The notes under the pieces: generated by a model
What the model was told of the DNA's origin: nothing
What the model saw: the letters and a program-made list of their open reading frames with translations, nothing else
Database searches by the model: none
Program-made: the position numbers and the translations under genes
Shown: piece after piece, positions 7,622 to 16,234 of the stretch
Layout: the number at the start of each line of letters is the position of its first letter
Numbering within the stretch: the first letter of the stretch is position 1
NCBI GenBank assembly: GCA_900552415.1
Contig: USAD01000017.1
Span: 1-17,369 of the forward strand
Direction: 5' to 3'
DNA from: an uncultured Parabacteroides sp.
Lineage (GTDB): Bacteria; Bacteroidota; Bacteroidia; Bacteroidales; Tannerellaceae
DNA length: 17,369 nucleotides

Positions 7622-8863
7622 ATGAAAAAACATTACTTTTTAACCTTAATGACCTGCGCTTTATGTAGCGTGAGCGTGGGGGCGCAAGTTCACACTTCTC
7701 CCCAAATGATGGGAGCTGGGAATGTTTTAGACCCGGCTTTGGTAGCCAAACAGGGGCAACCGTTGCCCCAAAAGCCCGCCAATCTCTTGCGGAGCGAGGC
7801 GAACCAGCTGCAGCCCGATAGTATATTGTATCCCAACGAAGTCGGTGGATATAATAAGGATATATACACTTATACGGACGAAGGATGGGTATCATTACGG
7901 CGGACGATACAGTGGAATTACTCATTGAATGACTATACGGAATCTCAAAATGAATATGAATACGACACGCATGGCAATATCATTCGTCAGGACCTCAATT
8001 ACATGGATGGAACTGGAAGTCACACGATCAATAAGAATACTTACGATGAGCAAGGGCGCTTGCTGAGCGTATCTGGCGTGACGGAGAATCTCGATGGTTC
8101 CTTTATTCGTTCGTATGATAAATATGAGTACGACGGGAACGATTACGTCTGCAATGGTTGCGACAGTACTTTCTCGGTGGATGGCGCTTTCCTTAGTGTC
8201 TCTTATAGTAAGAACGAATATCATTACGATGATGCGGGCAATAACACAAAGATTATTTGGTATTCTATGGCGGATTTGGATGCGGATGGTGTACAAGATA
8301 CTTGGTATCCTTGGTATGTTTTTGAAAATGATTACGATGCTCTAGGTTTGTGTTTCTATAGCTCGACTAGCTGCTATGATTTCGATGGCAAGTTGACTAA
8401 CGAAGCGAAAACCGAGACGGTCTACTCGGATGACAGTGGATTGTATTACATATCTACGACCAGTTACAGGTTTTTGAATACTTACGTGGATGAATGGAGC
8501 GAGACTTACGTGGATCGATACGAGAAGAAAGCGGGCAATCCGGCGATCGAGTATGTTTCCAGTCGCCAATCGGACGGAACTTGGTCGGAACCCAAGGTAC
8601 GCCAGATAATTTATTATCCTCAAGGAAGTGTGGTTGTCAATGAGACGATCGATGAGAACTCCGAGCCTGCTTTCAAGGCCTATGCGGCGGACGGCTCTCT
8701 TGTCGTGACGACCAATGAGGCGACACACGTACAGGTTTTTGCTGTGACGGGCGCTTGCGTTTATAATGCGCCGGTCAATGGCATGACCGCGATCCGTAAC
8801 TTGCCTGCGGGCATCTACATCGTGAAAGCTGGTAATGAAGTGCTGAAAATCAGTGTGCGGTAA
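7622..8863 (+). CDS. Secreted YD-repeat-like protein with C-terminal sorting-type domain
   Basis: 413 aa. A clear signal peptide (MKKHYFLTLMTCALCSVSVGA|Q, cleavage near 21) shows export. Residues about 75-260 carry irregular repeats of the YD/RHS kind: YEYDTHGNIIRQD, TYDEQGRLLSVSG, KYEYDGNDY, NEYHYDDAGNNTKI, ENDYDALG. Such repeats form beta-hairpin stacks in surface or cell-wall proteins. A CNGC pair interrupts one repeat. The last ~65 residues (VQVFAVTGACVYN ... LPAGIYIVKAGNEVLKISVR) resemble the C-terminal sorting or anchoring domains of Bacteroidetes secreted proteins (TIGR04183-like or DUF6383-like). Whether this strain has a type IX secretion system cannot be judged from this window. The start is 53 bases after the DUF4251 stop with no intervening terminator, so the two may be co-transcribed. 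Function unknown; a structural or adhesive surface role is inference only. Confidence 0.85.
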   Translation: MKKHYFLTLMTCALCSVSVGAQVHTSPQMMGAGNVLDPALVAKQGQPLPQKPANLLRSEANQLQPDSILYPNEVGGYNKDIYTYTDEGWVSLRRTIQWNYSLNDYTESQNEYEYDTHGNIIRQDLNYMDGTGSHTINKNTYDEQGRLLSVSGVTENLDGSFIRSYDKYEYDGNDYVCNGCDSTFSVDGAFLSVSYSKNEYHYDDAGNNTKIIWYSMADLDADGVQDTWYPWYVFENDYDALGLCFYSSTSCYDFDGKLTNEAKTETVYSDDSGLYYISTTSYRFLNTYVDEWSETYVDRYEKKAGNPAIEYVSSRQSDGTWSEPKVRQIIYYPQGSVVVNETIDENSEPAFKAYAADGSLVVTTNEATHVQVFAVTGACVYNAPVNGMTAIRNLPAGIYIVKAGNEVLKISVR

Positions 8864-8878
8864 TCCTTATGATAATGT

Positions 8879-8924
8879 TTGATCGCCTTGCCCAGTTTCT
8901 AAAGGAAACGGGCAAGGCGATCAA
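8879..8924. terminator. Bidirectional hairpin between convergent genes
   Basis: TTGATCGCCTTGCCC (8879-8893) pairs perfectly with GGGCAAGGCGATCAA (8910-8924). After one unpaired A, the stem continues as GTTTC/GAAAC (8895-8899 with 8905-8909), closing on a 5-base loop. That is 20 base pairs with one bulge. It lies 15 bases after the secreted-protein stop and 60 bases before the stop of the opposing acyltransferase gene, so it can serve both strands. Neither side has a long T-run. Confidence 0.7.
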
Positions 8925-8984
8925 TATTTCTACAGTTTACGCTAGTAGTGTTGTCTTTATATTAGTCTTTTTCCCTCGCAACCA

Positions 8985-9941
8985 TTAATGGATCAGGTCG
9001 CTCGAACGGTATTCCTCCTCGAGATAGGTTTCGATGTGCCGTTTCTTTTTCTCCTCAAGGATCTCGTTGATCGCGATCAGGATACCGGTTTCTTCTACTT
9101 CGCCAAACTCATGATTGACAGCGGTTCCGAAAACGCGCATTTTGGGTGATAGGTTCATGTAGGCGTTGACCAGTGGCGGCACGTTGATACCGAACTTGCG
9201 CACCTCCTGATTGAGTACCTTATAGTTGTCGCGGAAGTTATCGTAATGGAACAGGCTTGCGAGGCGTGCCTCGTCTCGTTTGATCTGCAGGGGCACGATG
9301 GGTGTCACCAGTTGTTCAGGATCTGGGAAATGGAGGTTAAGGAAGTTGAGAATCAAGTCGCGTGCTTCGGTATTGTACGTATTGTACATCGTGACCTTAC
9401 CGAAAAAATAGCGTAGCTTGGGATCGATGACCGTCAGGGCGCCCAGCCCGTCCCACAGGTTGTCGAGGACGAAAAGGCCTTTCGAGGCGGCCCGTGTGGA
9501 TTGATACTCGAGGGCGACAAACGAGCGGCCCAACTCGACGGTGTAGGGCAGGATCTCGTCAATGAACTTTGGCGAGAAGTTGAAGAGGTGCGAGGTGGCG
9601 AGAATTGGTTTTCCCTGTTCGTCACGACGCGTGTCGGAACCGCAGATAAAGCGATAACCGCCCAGGATCTGCTCATCCTCCGGGCTCCAGACAACCAATT
9701 GCCGATAGGCGCCGGGCATCGTATCGAACTCGTCGATATCGACCGGCTCGCCGGTTCCGCCGCCGTAAAAACGGAAGGCGATTTCGCGCAGGCGTCCGAT
9801 CTCGCGCATGACGTTAGGCGAGTCTTGTGCCGTGATGATATAGATCTCGTTGCTCGACTTGTTCGTGTTTCTCAAACGTTTCTCTTTTGTGAGTTCTGCC
9901 TTGAGCAGATTCCTGTCTATCGGATCAATAATGTTTTGCAT
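8985..9941 (-). CDS. glsB: GNAT-like N-acyltransferase, GlsB-type (glycine lipid synthesis)
   Basis: 318 aa cytoplasmic acyltransferase of the Acetyltransf_5 / hemolysin-like GNAT group. In Bacteroides, GlsB joins a fatty acid to glycine to make N-acyl-glycine (commendamide), the first step of glycine-lipid synthesis. Supporting segments are IGRLREIAFRFYGGGTGEPVDIDEFD (in part: RLREIAFRFYGGGTG, near residue 50-64), QLVVWSPEDEQILGGYRFI, and YTVELGRSFVALEYQ (about 132-146), the ELGRSxV block typical of N-acyl amino-acid synthases. This is followed by the FFGKVTMYNTYN block. The protein has no signal peptide. It lies 19 bases downstream of the PlsC-like acyltransferase gene in the same operon, as expected of a gls pair. 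The alternative is an ornithine-lipid OlsB-like enzyme; the paired gene and the Bacteroidales setting favour GlsB. Confidence 0.82.
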   Translation of the reverse strand: MQNIIDPIDRNLLKAELTKEKRLRNTNKSSNEIYIITAQDSPNVMREIGRLREIAFRFYGGGTGEPVDIDEFDTMPGAYRQLVVWSPEDEQILGGYRFICGSDTRRDEQGKPILATSHLFNFSPKFIDEILPYTVELGRSFVALEYQSTRAASKGLFVLDNLWDGLGALTVIDPKLRYFFGKVTMYNTYNTEARDLILNFLNLHFPDPEQLVTPIVPLQIKRDEARLASLFHYDNFRDNYKVLNQEVRKFGINVPPLVNAYMNLSPKMRVFGTAVNHEFGEVEETGILIAINEILEEKKKRHIETYLEEEYRSSDLIH

Positions 9942-9960
9942 ATCTTATCAGAATCGTCTA

Positions 9961-10788
9961 TTAGCATGGATGATTATAAACCAGAGTCTCGATCCGGCGA
10001 GCCCATTCAGCCGGCGTGTGTTCCTGGCTGAATGTTTGCCAGGGAATCGGCTTCAGGAAATGGATCTTGAATGTCTGGTTCTTGTTCTTGAACATCTCGT
10101 CGGCCAGGTAAAGCATCTCGATATTTGCCTTGATGCCCAGACGCTTGCGTATGTTGGCCAGGCGATAGAAGAAATTGGAGTTGTGTCCCTCGAAACGGAC
10201 GGGAACAACGTCACGATGGTATTGCAGCGCCTTTTGTATAAAAGATTTCTTCCATTCGGGATCGCGGATAATCCCTTTGGTCTTACGCGAGCAAAGTCCT
10301 GCGGGAAAAGTGATAATCTGGTTGTCGGAACCGAAAGCCTCCTCGATCAATCGTGCGTTGTCGCGGCTTTGGGAGCCATGCTTGTTGATCGGGATGAAAA
10401 TGTTCCTCAGGTTGGGAATGAAGAGCAACAGGTCGTTTACCAAATAACGGATTCGCCTGTCATAATGCTCGCCCAAAAAGGCGGAGAGACAGATACCATC
10501 CATTCCGCCAAGGGGATGATTGGAGGCGAAAATGTACCGGCCGTCTGTCGGGGGCAAGTTTTCCTTGCCATACACCTCGAGCCGCAGGCCGAACTCGCTG
10601 ACTAGCGCTCGCATGAAATCGACACCTTCAATGTCCCGATAGCGAGATAAGATATCGTTGATTTCTTCTTGGTGAACAATACGGGTCAGATAGTTGATCG
10701 CGAACTCCGGAATCTTGGGTGCGACCTTCGGCGCCTTTGAGTAAAGCACCTGCTTGATATCAATCTGTAGAGTACTGCTATCTCCCAT
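9961..10788 (-). CDS. glsA: PlsC-like O-acyltransferase, GlsA-type (glycine lipid synthesis)
   Basis: This is an acyltransferase of the PlsC/hemolysin-like family, 275 aa from the ATG at 10788. A GTG nine bases upstream (10797) would add three residues; I prefer ATG. The catalytic motif NHPLGGMDG lies at residues about 90-98, and the substrate-binding block appears as FPAGLCSRK (about 161-169), with Ala where classic PlsC has Glu (FPEG). There is no clear membrane helix beyond the amphipathic LLLFIPNLRNIFIPI. In Bacteroides, GlsA adds a second acyl chain to the hydroxyl of N-acyl-glycine, completing the glycine lipid of the envelope. It is the first gene of a two-gene minus-strand operon with the GNAT-like gene 19 bases downstream. 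It is transcribed divergently from the dcw cluster. Confidence 0.82.
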   Translation of the reverse strand: MGDSSTLQIDIKQVLYSKAPKVAPKIPEFAINYLTRIVHQEEINDILSRYRDIEGVDFMRALVSEFGLRLEVYGKENLPPTDGRYIFASNHPLGGMDGICLSAFLGEHYDRRIRYLVNDLLLFIPNLRNIFIPINKHGSQSRDNARLIEEAFGSDNQIITFPAGLCSRKTKGIIRDPEWKKSFIQKALQYHRDVVPVRFEGHNSNFFYRLANIRKRLGIKANIEMLYLADEMFKNKNQTFKIHFLKPIPWQTFSQEHTPAEWARRIETLVYNHPC

Positions 10789-10808
10789 TTCTATCACTTA
10801 ATCCGGGA

Positions 10809-10816
10809 CAAAGATA
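10809..10816 (-). promoter_or_regulatory. Candidate -7 element for the glsA-glsB operon
   Basis: The minus strand reads TATCTTTG, an exact TAnnTTTG match, about 20 bases before the glsA ATG. No convincing -33 box sits at 19-21 bases upstream. The leader would be very short (roughly 10-15 bases), which is acceptable for Bacteroidetes. Confidence 0.4.
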
Positions 10817-10921
10817 AACCTTATAATTTATATATGCCCTTTTCTGTCCGACAAATTGCGATGGAAAATCCTGGCCCTTCCGACCTGTTGATAACTTTTT
10901 CTTACTTTTCCAGTTTAATTC

Positions 10922-10952
10922 TTGGCTTGGATAGGGGGAATATGTAATTTTA
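10922..10952 (+). promoter_or_regulatory. Candidate promoter of the dcw cluster
   Basis: TTGG (10922-10925) and TAATTTTA (10945-10952) are separated by 19 bases, a good fit to the Bacteroidetes -33/-7 arrangement with one mismatch in each box. The -7 box lies about 80 bases before the rsmH start. An imperfect GGGGGA/TCCC inverted repeat (about 10934-10958) spans the -7 box and could be an operator; this is inference. Confidence 0.4.
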
Positions 10953-11032
10953 CCTCCCGAAAATAGGTCATTTGTGTGCCTATCAAATCGCTATAGCGCA
11001 TTATTTTAAGGATAAGTTTAACTGGTTGGCTG

Positions 11033-11962
11033 ATGAAAGAGAATGAGAAAAGTTGTTATCATGTACCCGTTATGTTGAGAGAGTGCCTGGAAGGATTGGC
11101 AATCCGCCCGGATGGCGTATATGTCGATGTCACTTTTGGTGGCGGAGGGCATTCCCGTGGCATCCTGAGCCATCTTGGTGAGCATGGCTGTCTATATGGT
11201 TTTGACCAAGACGCCGACGCGGAGCGCAACGTGCCAGATGACAGCCGTTTCGTATTCGTAAGGAGCAATTTCCGTTATCTTTATAATTTCATGCGCTATC
11301 ATGGCCGTTTAGGGGAGGTAGATGGCTTGCTGGCCGACTTGGGCGTCTCTTCGCATCATTTTGATGACGAGTCGCGTGGTTTCTCATTCCGTTTCGATGG
11401 AGAGCTGGATATGCGAATGAACCGGCGAGCAGGCCGTACGGCGGCAGAGATTTTGAATACCAGCGCTGAAGAGGCTCTGGCTGACTTGTTCTATCTGTAT
11501 GGAGAGTTGAAGATCGCCCGTAAGATCGCCGCCGCGATCCTGAAAGCCAGGGATGAGCACCCGTTGCGGACGATTGAGGACCTGTTGACTGTCGTGAAAC
11601 CCTTGGTTGGTCGTGGCGAGAAAGAAAAGAAAATCTTGGCCCAGATCTTCCAGGCCTTGCGTATTGAGGTGAATGATGAGATGCGTGCTCTTCGTGAAAT
11701 GTTGGAGCAAACGACACGTGTCCTGAAGCCCGGAGGCCGTCTGGTCGTGATGACTTATCACTCACTGGAGGATCGCCTGGTGAAGAATTTCTTGAAAACC
11801 GGTAATTTCGAGGGAAAAAGCGAGCAGGATTTCTTTGGAAATGTGCGTAGTCCGTTCCGGTTGGTCAATAATAAGGTTATCGTCCCGTCCGAGGATGAGA
11901 TTGAATCGAATCCACGCTCTAGGAGCGCTAAATTAAGAATCGCTGAATTTATAGGGGATTAA
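11033..11962 (+). CDS. rsmH: 16S rRNA (cytosine-1402-N4)-methyltransferase RsmH (MraW)
   Basis: This cytoplasmic SAM-dependent enzyme methylates N4 of C1402 in 16S rRNA at the ribosomal P site. Family signatures are HVPVMLRECLEGL (residues 10-22), the SAM loop VDVTFGGGGHSRGIL (31-45), YGFDQDADA (55-63), LADLGVSSHHFDDESRGFSF (about 102-121), LDMRMN, and VMTYHSLEDRLVKNFL near the C-terminus. The closing NPRSRSAKLRIAEF is also canonical. At 309 aa it has normal length. It is the first gene here of the dcw cluster, with the ftsL-like gene 2 bases after its stop. mraZ, which usually precedes it, is missing. Confidence 0.97.
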   Translation: MKENEKSCYHVPVMLRECLEGLAIRPDGVYVDVTFGGGGHSRGILSHLGEHGCLYGFDQDADAERNVPDDSRFVFVRSNFRYLYNFMRYHGRLGEVDGLLADLGVSSHHFDDESRGFSFRFDGELDMRMNRRAGRTAAEILNTSAEEALADLFYLYGELKIARKIAAAILKARDEHPLRTIEDLLTVVKPLVGRGEKEKKILAQIFQALRIEVNDEMRALREMLEQTTRVLKPGGRLVVMTYHSLEDRLVKNFLKTGNFEGKSEQDFFGNVRSPFRLVNNKVIVPSEDEIESNPRSRSAKLRIAEFIGD

Positions 11963-11964
11963 AG

Positions 11965-12324
11965 ATGAACGAGAATATAACAAATAGCAACAATAGCGAT
12001 AAGAAAAAAGAACGTAAGATTACGTTGCTCTATATTTTGGGAGGAGGTATCCTGAAAGAGGATTTTATCCTGCGGCATACCCGTATGCTCGTATTGCTGG
12101 TCGTATTGGCCTTTTTCTTTATTGGCAATCGTTATACCTGTATGCAAAAATTGCGGGAGATAGATCGCTTGCAGCAAGAGTTGCGTGATGCCCGTTTTGA
12201 GGCTCTTTCAATCTCGTCTGAGTTGACTGGTAATAGCCGGGAGTCGCAGATCGAGTTGTTGATAGAGGAGCAGGGCATTGATCTTGAAACCGCTAAAACC
12301 CCCGCTTACGAATTGTATGAATAA
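11965..12324 (+). CDS. ftsL: FtsL-like cell-division membrane protein
   Basis: 119 aa bitopic membrane protein. A charged cytoplasmic N-terminus (Asn/Lys-rich, residues 1-40) is followed by one transmembrane helix (about 41-55, MLVLLVVLAFFFIGN). Then comes a periplasmic heptad-rich coiled coil (MQKLREIDRLQQELRDARFEAL). This is the FtsL/DivIC pattern; in the divisome it would bridge FtsQ-like and FtsI-like proteins at the septum. Sequence conservation in this family is weak, so the call rests mostly on topology and on its position between rsmH and ftsI, which is the standard dcw order. It is tightly packed: 2 bases after rsmH and 23 before ftsI. Confidence 0.85.
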   Translation: MNENITNSNNSDKKKERKITLLYILGGGILKEDFILRHTRMLVLLVVLAFFFIGNRYTCMQKLREIDRLQQELRDARFEALSISSELTGNSRESQIELLIEEQGIDLETAKTPAYELYE

Positions 12325-12347
12325 GATAAGGAACAGGATATTAAGCG

Positions 12348-14540
12348 ATGAGTGAGGAAAATGAACAAAATAAGAATCTGCCGGGAAATGGACGAATCCT
12401 GTTCTTCTATTTCGTGGTCGTATTGATGCTATGCTGCGTGGCGGCCGGTATCTTGATCTGTGCGTTCGATACCGCTTTCGTCGAGAAGGAGAAATGGCTG
12501 AAGGTGGCTGAAGAGCAAAAAAGGCCGAACCGTTTGATCCTGCCGGGACGGGGAAACATCTATTCCGCTGATGGAAAGTTGATGGCGACAAGTGTTCCTC
12601 GTTATTATATGTATATGGATTTCAAGGCAGATGTTTTCGAAACAAAGACCACGAAATGGAATGGCCGGGATACGTTCTTGAATTCTAAGACCAATGGTGT
12701 AGATTCGTTGGCTGTTTATTTGTCGCGTAAATTGAAAGATCGTACACCGGCTGGTTATAAGGCTTATTTATTGAGAGGCTTAAAAAGCAAAAGCCGGCAA
12801 TATCCAATTTTTGCGGGTAAGGTCTCTTATTCCGATTTGAAGGAGATCCAGAAATTTCCGTTCCTGCGTTTAGGTCGTTTCCGTAGTGGCTTTTATACGA
12901 AAGAGATGGTTCAACGCCAGAAACCATTTGGTTCGTTGGCATCGAGAACGATTGGGGATATTTATGGCGAGATTGAGGAAGGCGGATTGACTAAAGGAAA
13001 GAATGGTTTGGAGTTGCAATACGATTCCTTGTTGAGAGGCGAGGCGGGATTAAGCTCCGTACGCCGTTTGGGTGGCGGTTGGACAAACGTTGTGGAGGTT
13101 GAGCCGACAGACGGTTGCGACATTAAGACGACAATTGATATCCATATTCAGGATATAACCGAGAAATCGCTGGTTGACAAGTTACGTGAGATTGACGCCG
13201 AATCGGGAACCGCTGTTGTCATGGAGGTCGCGACCGGAGAGGTTAAGGCCATAACTAATATGGCTCGTATTCGTGAAGGAGTTTATGCCGAGACAAAAAA
13301 TCATGCGGTCGCTGATGAGACGGAACCCGGCTCGACTTTCAAGGTCGCCTCTATCATGGTCGCCCTTGATGATGGGGTTTGTGCGCCATCTGATACGGTA
13401 GACGTTGGTAATGGTGTGTTCATGTACAAGGGAGCCCGAATGACAGACCACAACTTGAATAGAGGTGGTTATGGACGGATATCGGTTGAGCAGGCGATTT
13501 GGTATTCTTCAAATATCGGTGTGGCAAAAACGATATTGAAAGGTTATGAGAATAATCCGCGCAAATTTGTGGAAGGTCTTTACCGGATTGGCATGAACGC
13601 TGATTTAAGACTGGAGATCCCTGGATCTGGACGTGCCAAGATCCGTATGCCGGGAGATACGCTTAACTATTGGTCCAAGACTACTTTGCCTTGGATGTCG
13701 TTTGGTTATGAGACACAAATTCCGCCTATATATACGTTGGCGTTTTATAATGCTATCGCTAATGGCGGAAAAATGATGCGTCCGATATTCACGAAAGAGA
13801 TCATAAAGGATGGAAAGACTATTCAGCATTTCTCTCCTGAAGTGATAAAAGAATCGATATGTTCCGATTCTACATTGGCGATCATACAAGATATGTTGTT
13901 GGGTGTGGTGGAAAAGGGAACAGGTAAGGCTGTTCATTCCGATATTATCCGTATTGCGGGTAAAACCGGAACAGCGCAGATCGCTTCAGGTGGTGTGTAC
14001 CGGACTAGTGGACACCAAGTGGCGTTTTGTGGTTATTTCCCTGCCGATAACCCCAAATATTCTTGTATCGTAGTTATCCGTCGTCCCAGAATTGGTTATC
14101 CTTCCGGAGGAACGATGTCTGGTGGAGTCGTAAAGGCTGTCGCTGAAAAGATTTATGCCAGCTATATGCTGTATGATGTCCGTGAGATGGAACGGGATTC
14201 TTTGGCGGTACCACTTCCGCAAGTGAAAGGAGGCAATCGGGAAGCGGTTGAAAGTGTTTTGGATGAGCTTGATATACCAACTGATGCGGATAGTTTGGAA
14301 ACAATATGGACTTTTGCCCGTCTGAGCCAAGACTCAACCAAGATAGAGCTTAGAAACTTGGAAATTCATGATGGGACAGTACCTCGTGTCATCGGAATGG
14401 GAGCTAAAGATGCTGTATATCTAATGGAAAAAGCAGGATTACGGGTCTCATTATCAGGAGTGGGGCGTGTAGTCTCACAAAGCGTTTCACCTGGAGGGAA
14501 AGTCTATAAAGGACAAACCGTGTTATTAACTTTAAGGTAA
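12348..14540 (+). CDS. ftsI: Septal peptidoglycan transpeptidase FtsI (PBP3) with C-terminal PASTA domain
   Basis: This class B penicillin-binding protein cross-links septal peptidoglycan together with FtsW. Order of parts in 730 aa: a short cytoplasmic tail, one membrane anchor (about 16-41), a PBP dimerisation domain starting near [18 protein letters not shown] and running to about residue 240, and a transpeptidase domain. The three active-site motifs are present: STFK with catalytic Ser329, SSN at 387-389, and KTGT at 539-542. A single PASTA domain ends the protein (about 680-730; [20 protein letters not shown] ... VLLTLR). Its murE neighbour starts 2 bases after the stop, so translation is likely coupled. 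PASTA-tailed FtsI is normal for Bacteroidetes. It would be a beta-lactam target. Confidence 0.96.
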   Translation: MSEENEQNKNLPGNGRILFFYFVVVLMLCCVAAGILICAFDTAFVEKEKWLKVAEEQKRPNRLILPGRGNIYSADGKLMATSVPRYYMYMDFKADVFETKTTKWNGRDTFLNSKTNGVDSLAVYLSRKLKDRTPAGYKAYLLRGLKSKSRQYPIFAGKVSYSDLKEIQKFPFLRLGRFRSGFYTKEMVQRQKPFGSLASRTIGDIYGEIEEGGLTKGKNGLELQYDSLLRGEAGLSSVRRLGGGWTNVVEVEPTDGCDIKTTIDIHIQDITEKSLVDKLREIDAESGTAVVMEVATGEVKAITNMARIREGVYAETKNHAVADETEPGSTFKVASIMVALDDGVCAPSDTVDVGNGVFMYKGARMTDHNLNRGGYGRISVEQAIWYSSNIGVAKTILKGYENNPRKFVEGLYRIGMNADLRLEIPGSGRAKIRMPGDTLNYWSKTTLPWMSFGYETQIPPIYTLAFYNAIANGGKMMRPIFTKEIIKDGKTIQHFSPEVIKESICSDSTLAIIQDMLLGVVEKGTGKAVHSDIIRIAGKTGTAQIASGGVYRTSGHQVAFCGYFPADNPKYSCIVVIRRPRIGYPSGGTMSGGVVKAVAEKIYASYMLYDVREMERDSLAVPLPQVKGGNREAVESVLDELDIPTDADSLETIWTFARLSQDSTKIELRNLEIHDGTVPRVIGMGAKDAVYLMEKAGLRVSLSGVGRVVSQSVSPGGKVYKGQTVLLTLR

Positions 14541-14542
14541 TT

Positions 14543-16009
14543 ATGGATTTAAGAGAATTAATTAAAGCATTAGAAAACTCACGTCTGTCAGGCGATGACC
14601 AGGTCGAGATTAAAGATATCCAATCTGATTCTCGACAGGTAACCGCAGGATCATTGTTTGTGGCTGTTCGTGGAACCGCTGTTGATGGACATGATTATAT
14701 CGGGAACGCGATTGAAAAAGGAGCGGTTGCTATTGTTTGTGAGGTAATCCCCGAGGAATTAGCCAGCAAGCCGGTTTCCTTTGTGGAGGTAGGCGACTCC
14801 GCTACCGCTTTGGGAAAATTGATTTCCAGGTGGTATGGTGATCCTTCAGACAAGCTTATCTTAGTTGGTGTGACGGGAACGAATGGTAAGACTACGACCG
14901 CTACTCTTCTTTATGAGTTGTTCCGGAAATTGGGACATAAAGTTGGGCTTTTGTCGACTGTATGTAATTATATTGATGGGGAAGCAATTCCTACGGATCA
15001 TACGACTCCAGATCCTTTAACTCTTCATAGCTTATTGGCTCGGATGGTTGAGGCGGGATGTGAATATGCGTTCATGGAAGTCAGTTCTCATGCGATCGAC
15101 CAGCGGCGTATCAGTGGCTTGTCGTTTAATGGTGGTATCTTCACGAACTTAACGCGTGATCATCTCGATTATCATAAGACCGTAGATAATTATCTGAAAG
15201 CAAAAAAGAAATTCTTTGATGATCTTTCGGATAGTGCCTTTGCCCTGACTAATCTGGATGATAAATCAGGGTTGGTAATGTTGCAAAACACGAAAGCGAA
15301 GAAGTTTACTTACTCATTGCGTTCGTTAGCCGATTTTAAAGCTAAGATCCTGGAATCCCATTTTGAGGGAACTGATCTTCTGATTAATGATAAAGAGGTG
15401 TTTGTTCATTTTACGGGTCGATTTAACGCTTATAACTTATTGGCAGTTTATGGTGCGGCTGTAGCGTTGGTAAAAACGCAAGATGAGATCCTGATTGCCA
15501 TGAGTACGTTGTATCCTGTCGCTGGACGTTTTGAGACAATCCATTCTCCTTTGGGCTATACGGCAATTGTGGATTATGCCCATACTCCGGATGCCTTGAC
15601 AAACGTGTTGAACTCGATTAATGAGGTTCTTGGAGGAAAGGGACGTGTCATAACGGTTGTTGGTGCCGGAGGTAACCGTGATAAGGGTAAACGGCCTTTA
15701 ATGGCTAGAGAAGCGTTCAAATCGAGTGATCAATTGATATTGACTTCAGACAATCCTCGTTTTGAAGATCCAGAACAGATTATCCAGGATATGACGGCTG
15801 GGTTGACGCCAGAGGAAATGACACAGGTATTGTGTGTTACGGATCGGGCACAAGCCATCAAGACCGCAACCATGTTGGCTCAAAAGGGAGACGTTATCTT
15901 GATCGCGGGGAAAGGACATGAGGATTATCAAGAGGTAAAAGGCGTGAAACATCATTTTGATGACAGGGAACAAATACGTCAGATTTTCTCAACACAAAAG
16001 AGAGGATAA
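14543..16009 (+). CDS. murE: UDP-MurNAc-L-Ala-D-Glu:meso-diaminopimelate ligase MurE
   Basis: This cytoplasmic ATP-dependent ligase adds the third amino acid to the peptidoglycan stem peptide. It is 488 aa with the three Mur-ligase domains: a UDP-binding N-domain (to about 105), a central ATPase domain with the P-loop GTNGKTT (112-118) and [16 protein letters not shown], and a C-domain. The segment [12 protein letters not shown] holds the lysine usually carbamylated. The specificity motif DNPR is present at residues 403-406 (SDNPRFEDP), which marks enzymes that add meso-diaminopimelate rather than lysine. This fits Bacteroidetes wall chemistry. HEDYQ near the C-terminus ([11 protein letters not shown]) is also canonical. 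It starts 2 bases after ftsI, and mraY follows after 3 bases. Confidence 0.97.
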   Translation: MDLRELIKALENSRLSGDDQVEIKDIQSDSRQVTAGSLFVAVRGTAVDGHDYIGNAIEKGAVAIVCEVIPEELASKPVSFVEVGDSATALGKLISRWYGDPSDKLILVGVTGTNGKTTTATLLYELFRKLGHKVGLLSTVCNYIDGEAIPTDHTTPDPLTLHSLLARMVEAGCEYAFMEVSSHAIDQRRISGLSFNGGIFTNLTRDHLDYHKTVDNYLKAKKKFFDDLSDSAFALTNLDDKSGLVMLQNTKAKKFTYSLRSLADFKAKILESHFEGTDLLINDKEVFVHFTGRFNAYNLLAVYGAAVALVKTQDEILIAMSTLYPVAGRFETIHSPLGYTAIVDYAHTPDALTNVLNSINEVLGGKGRVITVVGAGGNRDKGKRPLMAREAFKSSDQLILTSDNPRFEDPEQIIQDMTAGLTPEEMTQVLCVTDRAQAIKTATMLAQKGDVILIAGKGHEDYQEVKGVKHHFDDREQIRQIFSTQKRG

Positions 16010-16012
16010 ATT

Positions 16013-16219
16013 ATGTTGTATTATCTGTTTAATTATTTAGATCAATTGGATATTCCCGGAGCTGGAATGTTTAAGTACATTTCATTCCGTTCAGGTTTGG
16101 CGTTGATCCTGTCCCTGTTTATTTCAACAGCCATCGGTCGCCGGATTATTGATCGTTTGCAATATCTCCAGATAGGAGAAACGATCCGAAATTTGGGACT
16201 GGAAGGACAAATGAGTTAG
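16013..16219 (+). pseudogene. mraY: MraY N-terminal part, ended by an in-frame amber codon
   Basis: The first 68 residues of phospho-MurNAc-pentapeptide transferase are present: the Bacteroidetes N-terminus (MLYYLFNYLDQLDIPGAGMF), the first membrane helix, and the conserved IGETIRNLGLEGQMS. Codon 69 is TAG (16217-16219), after which the same frame continues as [12 protein letters not shown], exactly the conserved MraY sequence (normally [11 protein letters not shown]). A single A-to-T change of a lysine AAG codon explains the break; there is no frameshift. MraY is an essential inner-membrane enzyme (lipid I synthesis), so a true null allele is unexpected. A sequencing or assembly error or nonsense suppression must be considered. 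It starts 3 bases after murE. Confidence 0.85.
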
Positions 16220-16234
16220 AAGGGAACACCTACA

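Noticed and set aside
9850..10605. 251-codon plus-strand ORF over the two acyltransferase genes
   Set aside because: It spans both opposing genes and their junction, whose products carry clear family motifs; the plus frame has none.
16217..16219. Programmed recoding (pyrrolysine or selenocysteine-like) at the mraY amber codon
   Set aside because: The position is normally lysine, TAG is not a selenocysteine codon, no insertion structure is evident, and Bacteroidetes are not known to use pyrrolysine.
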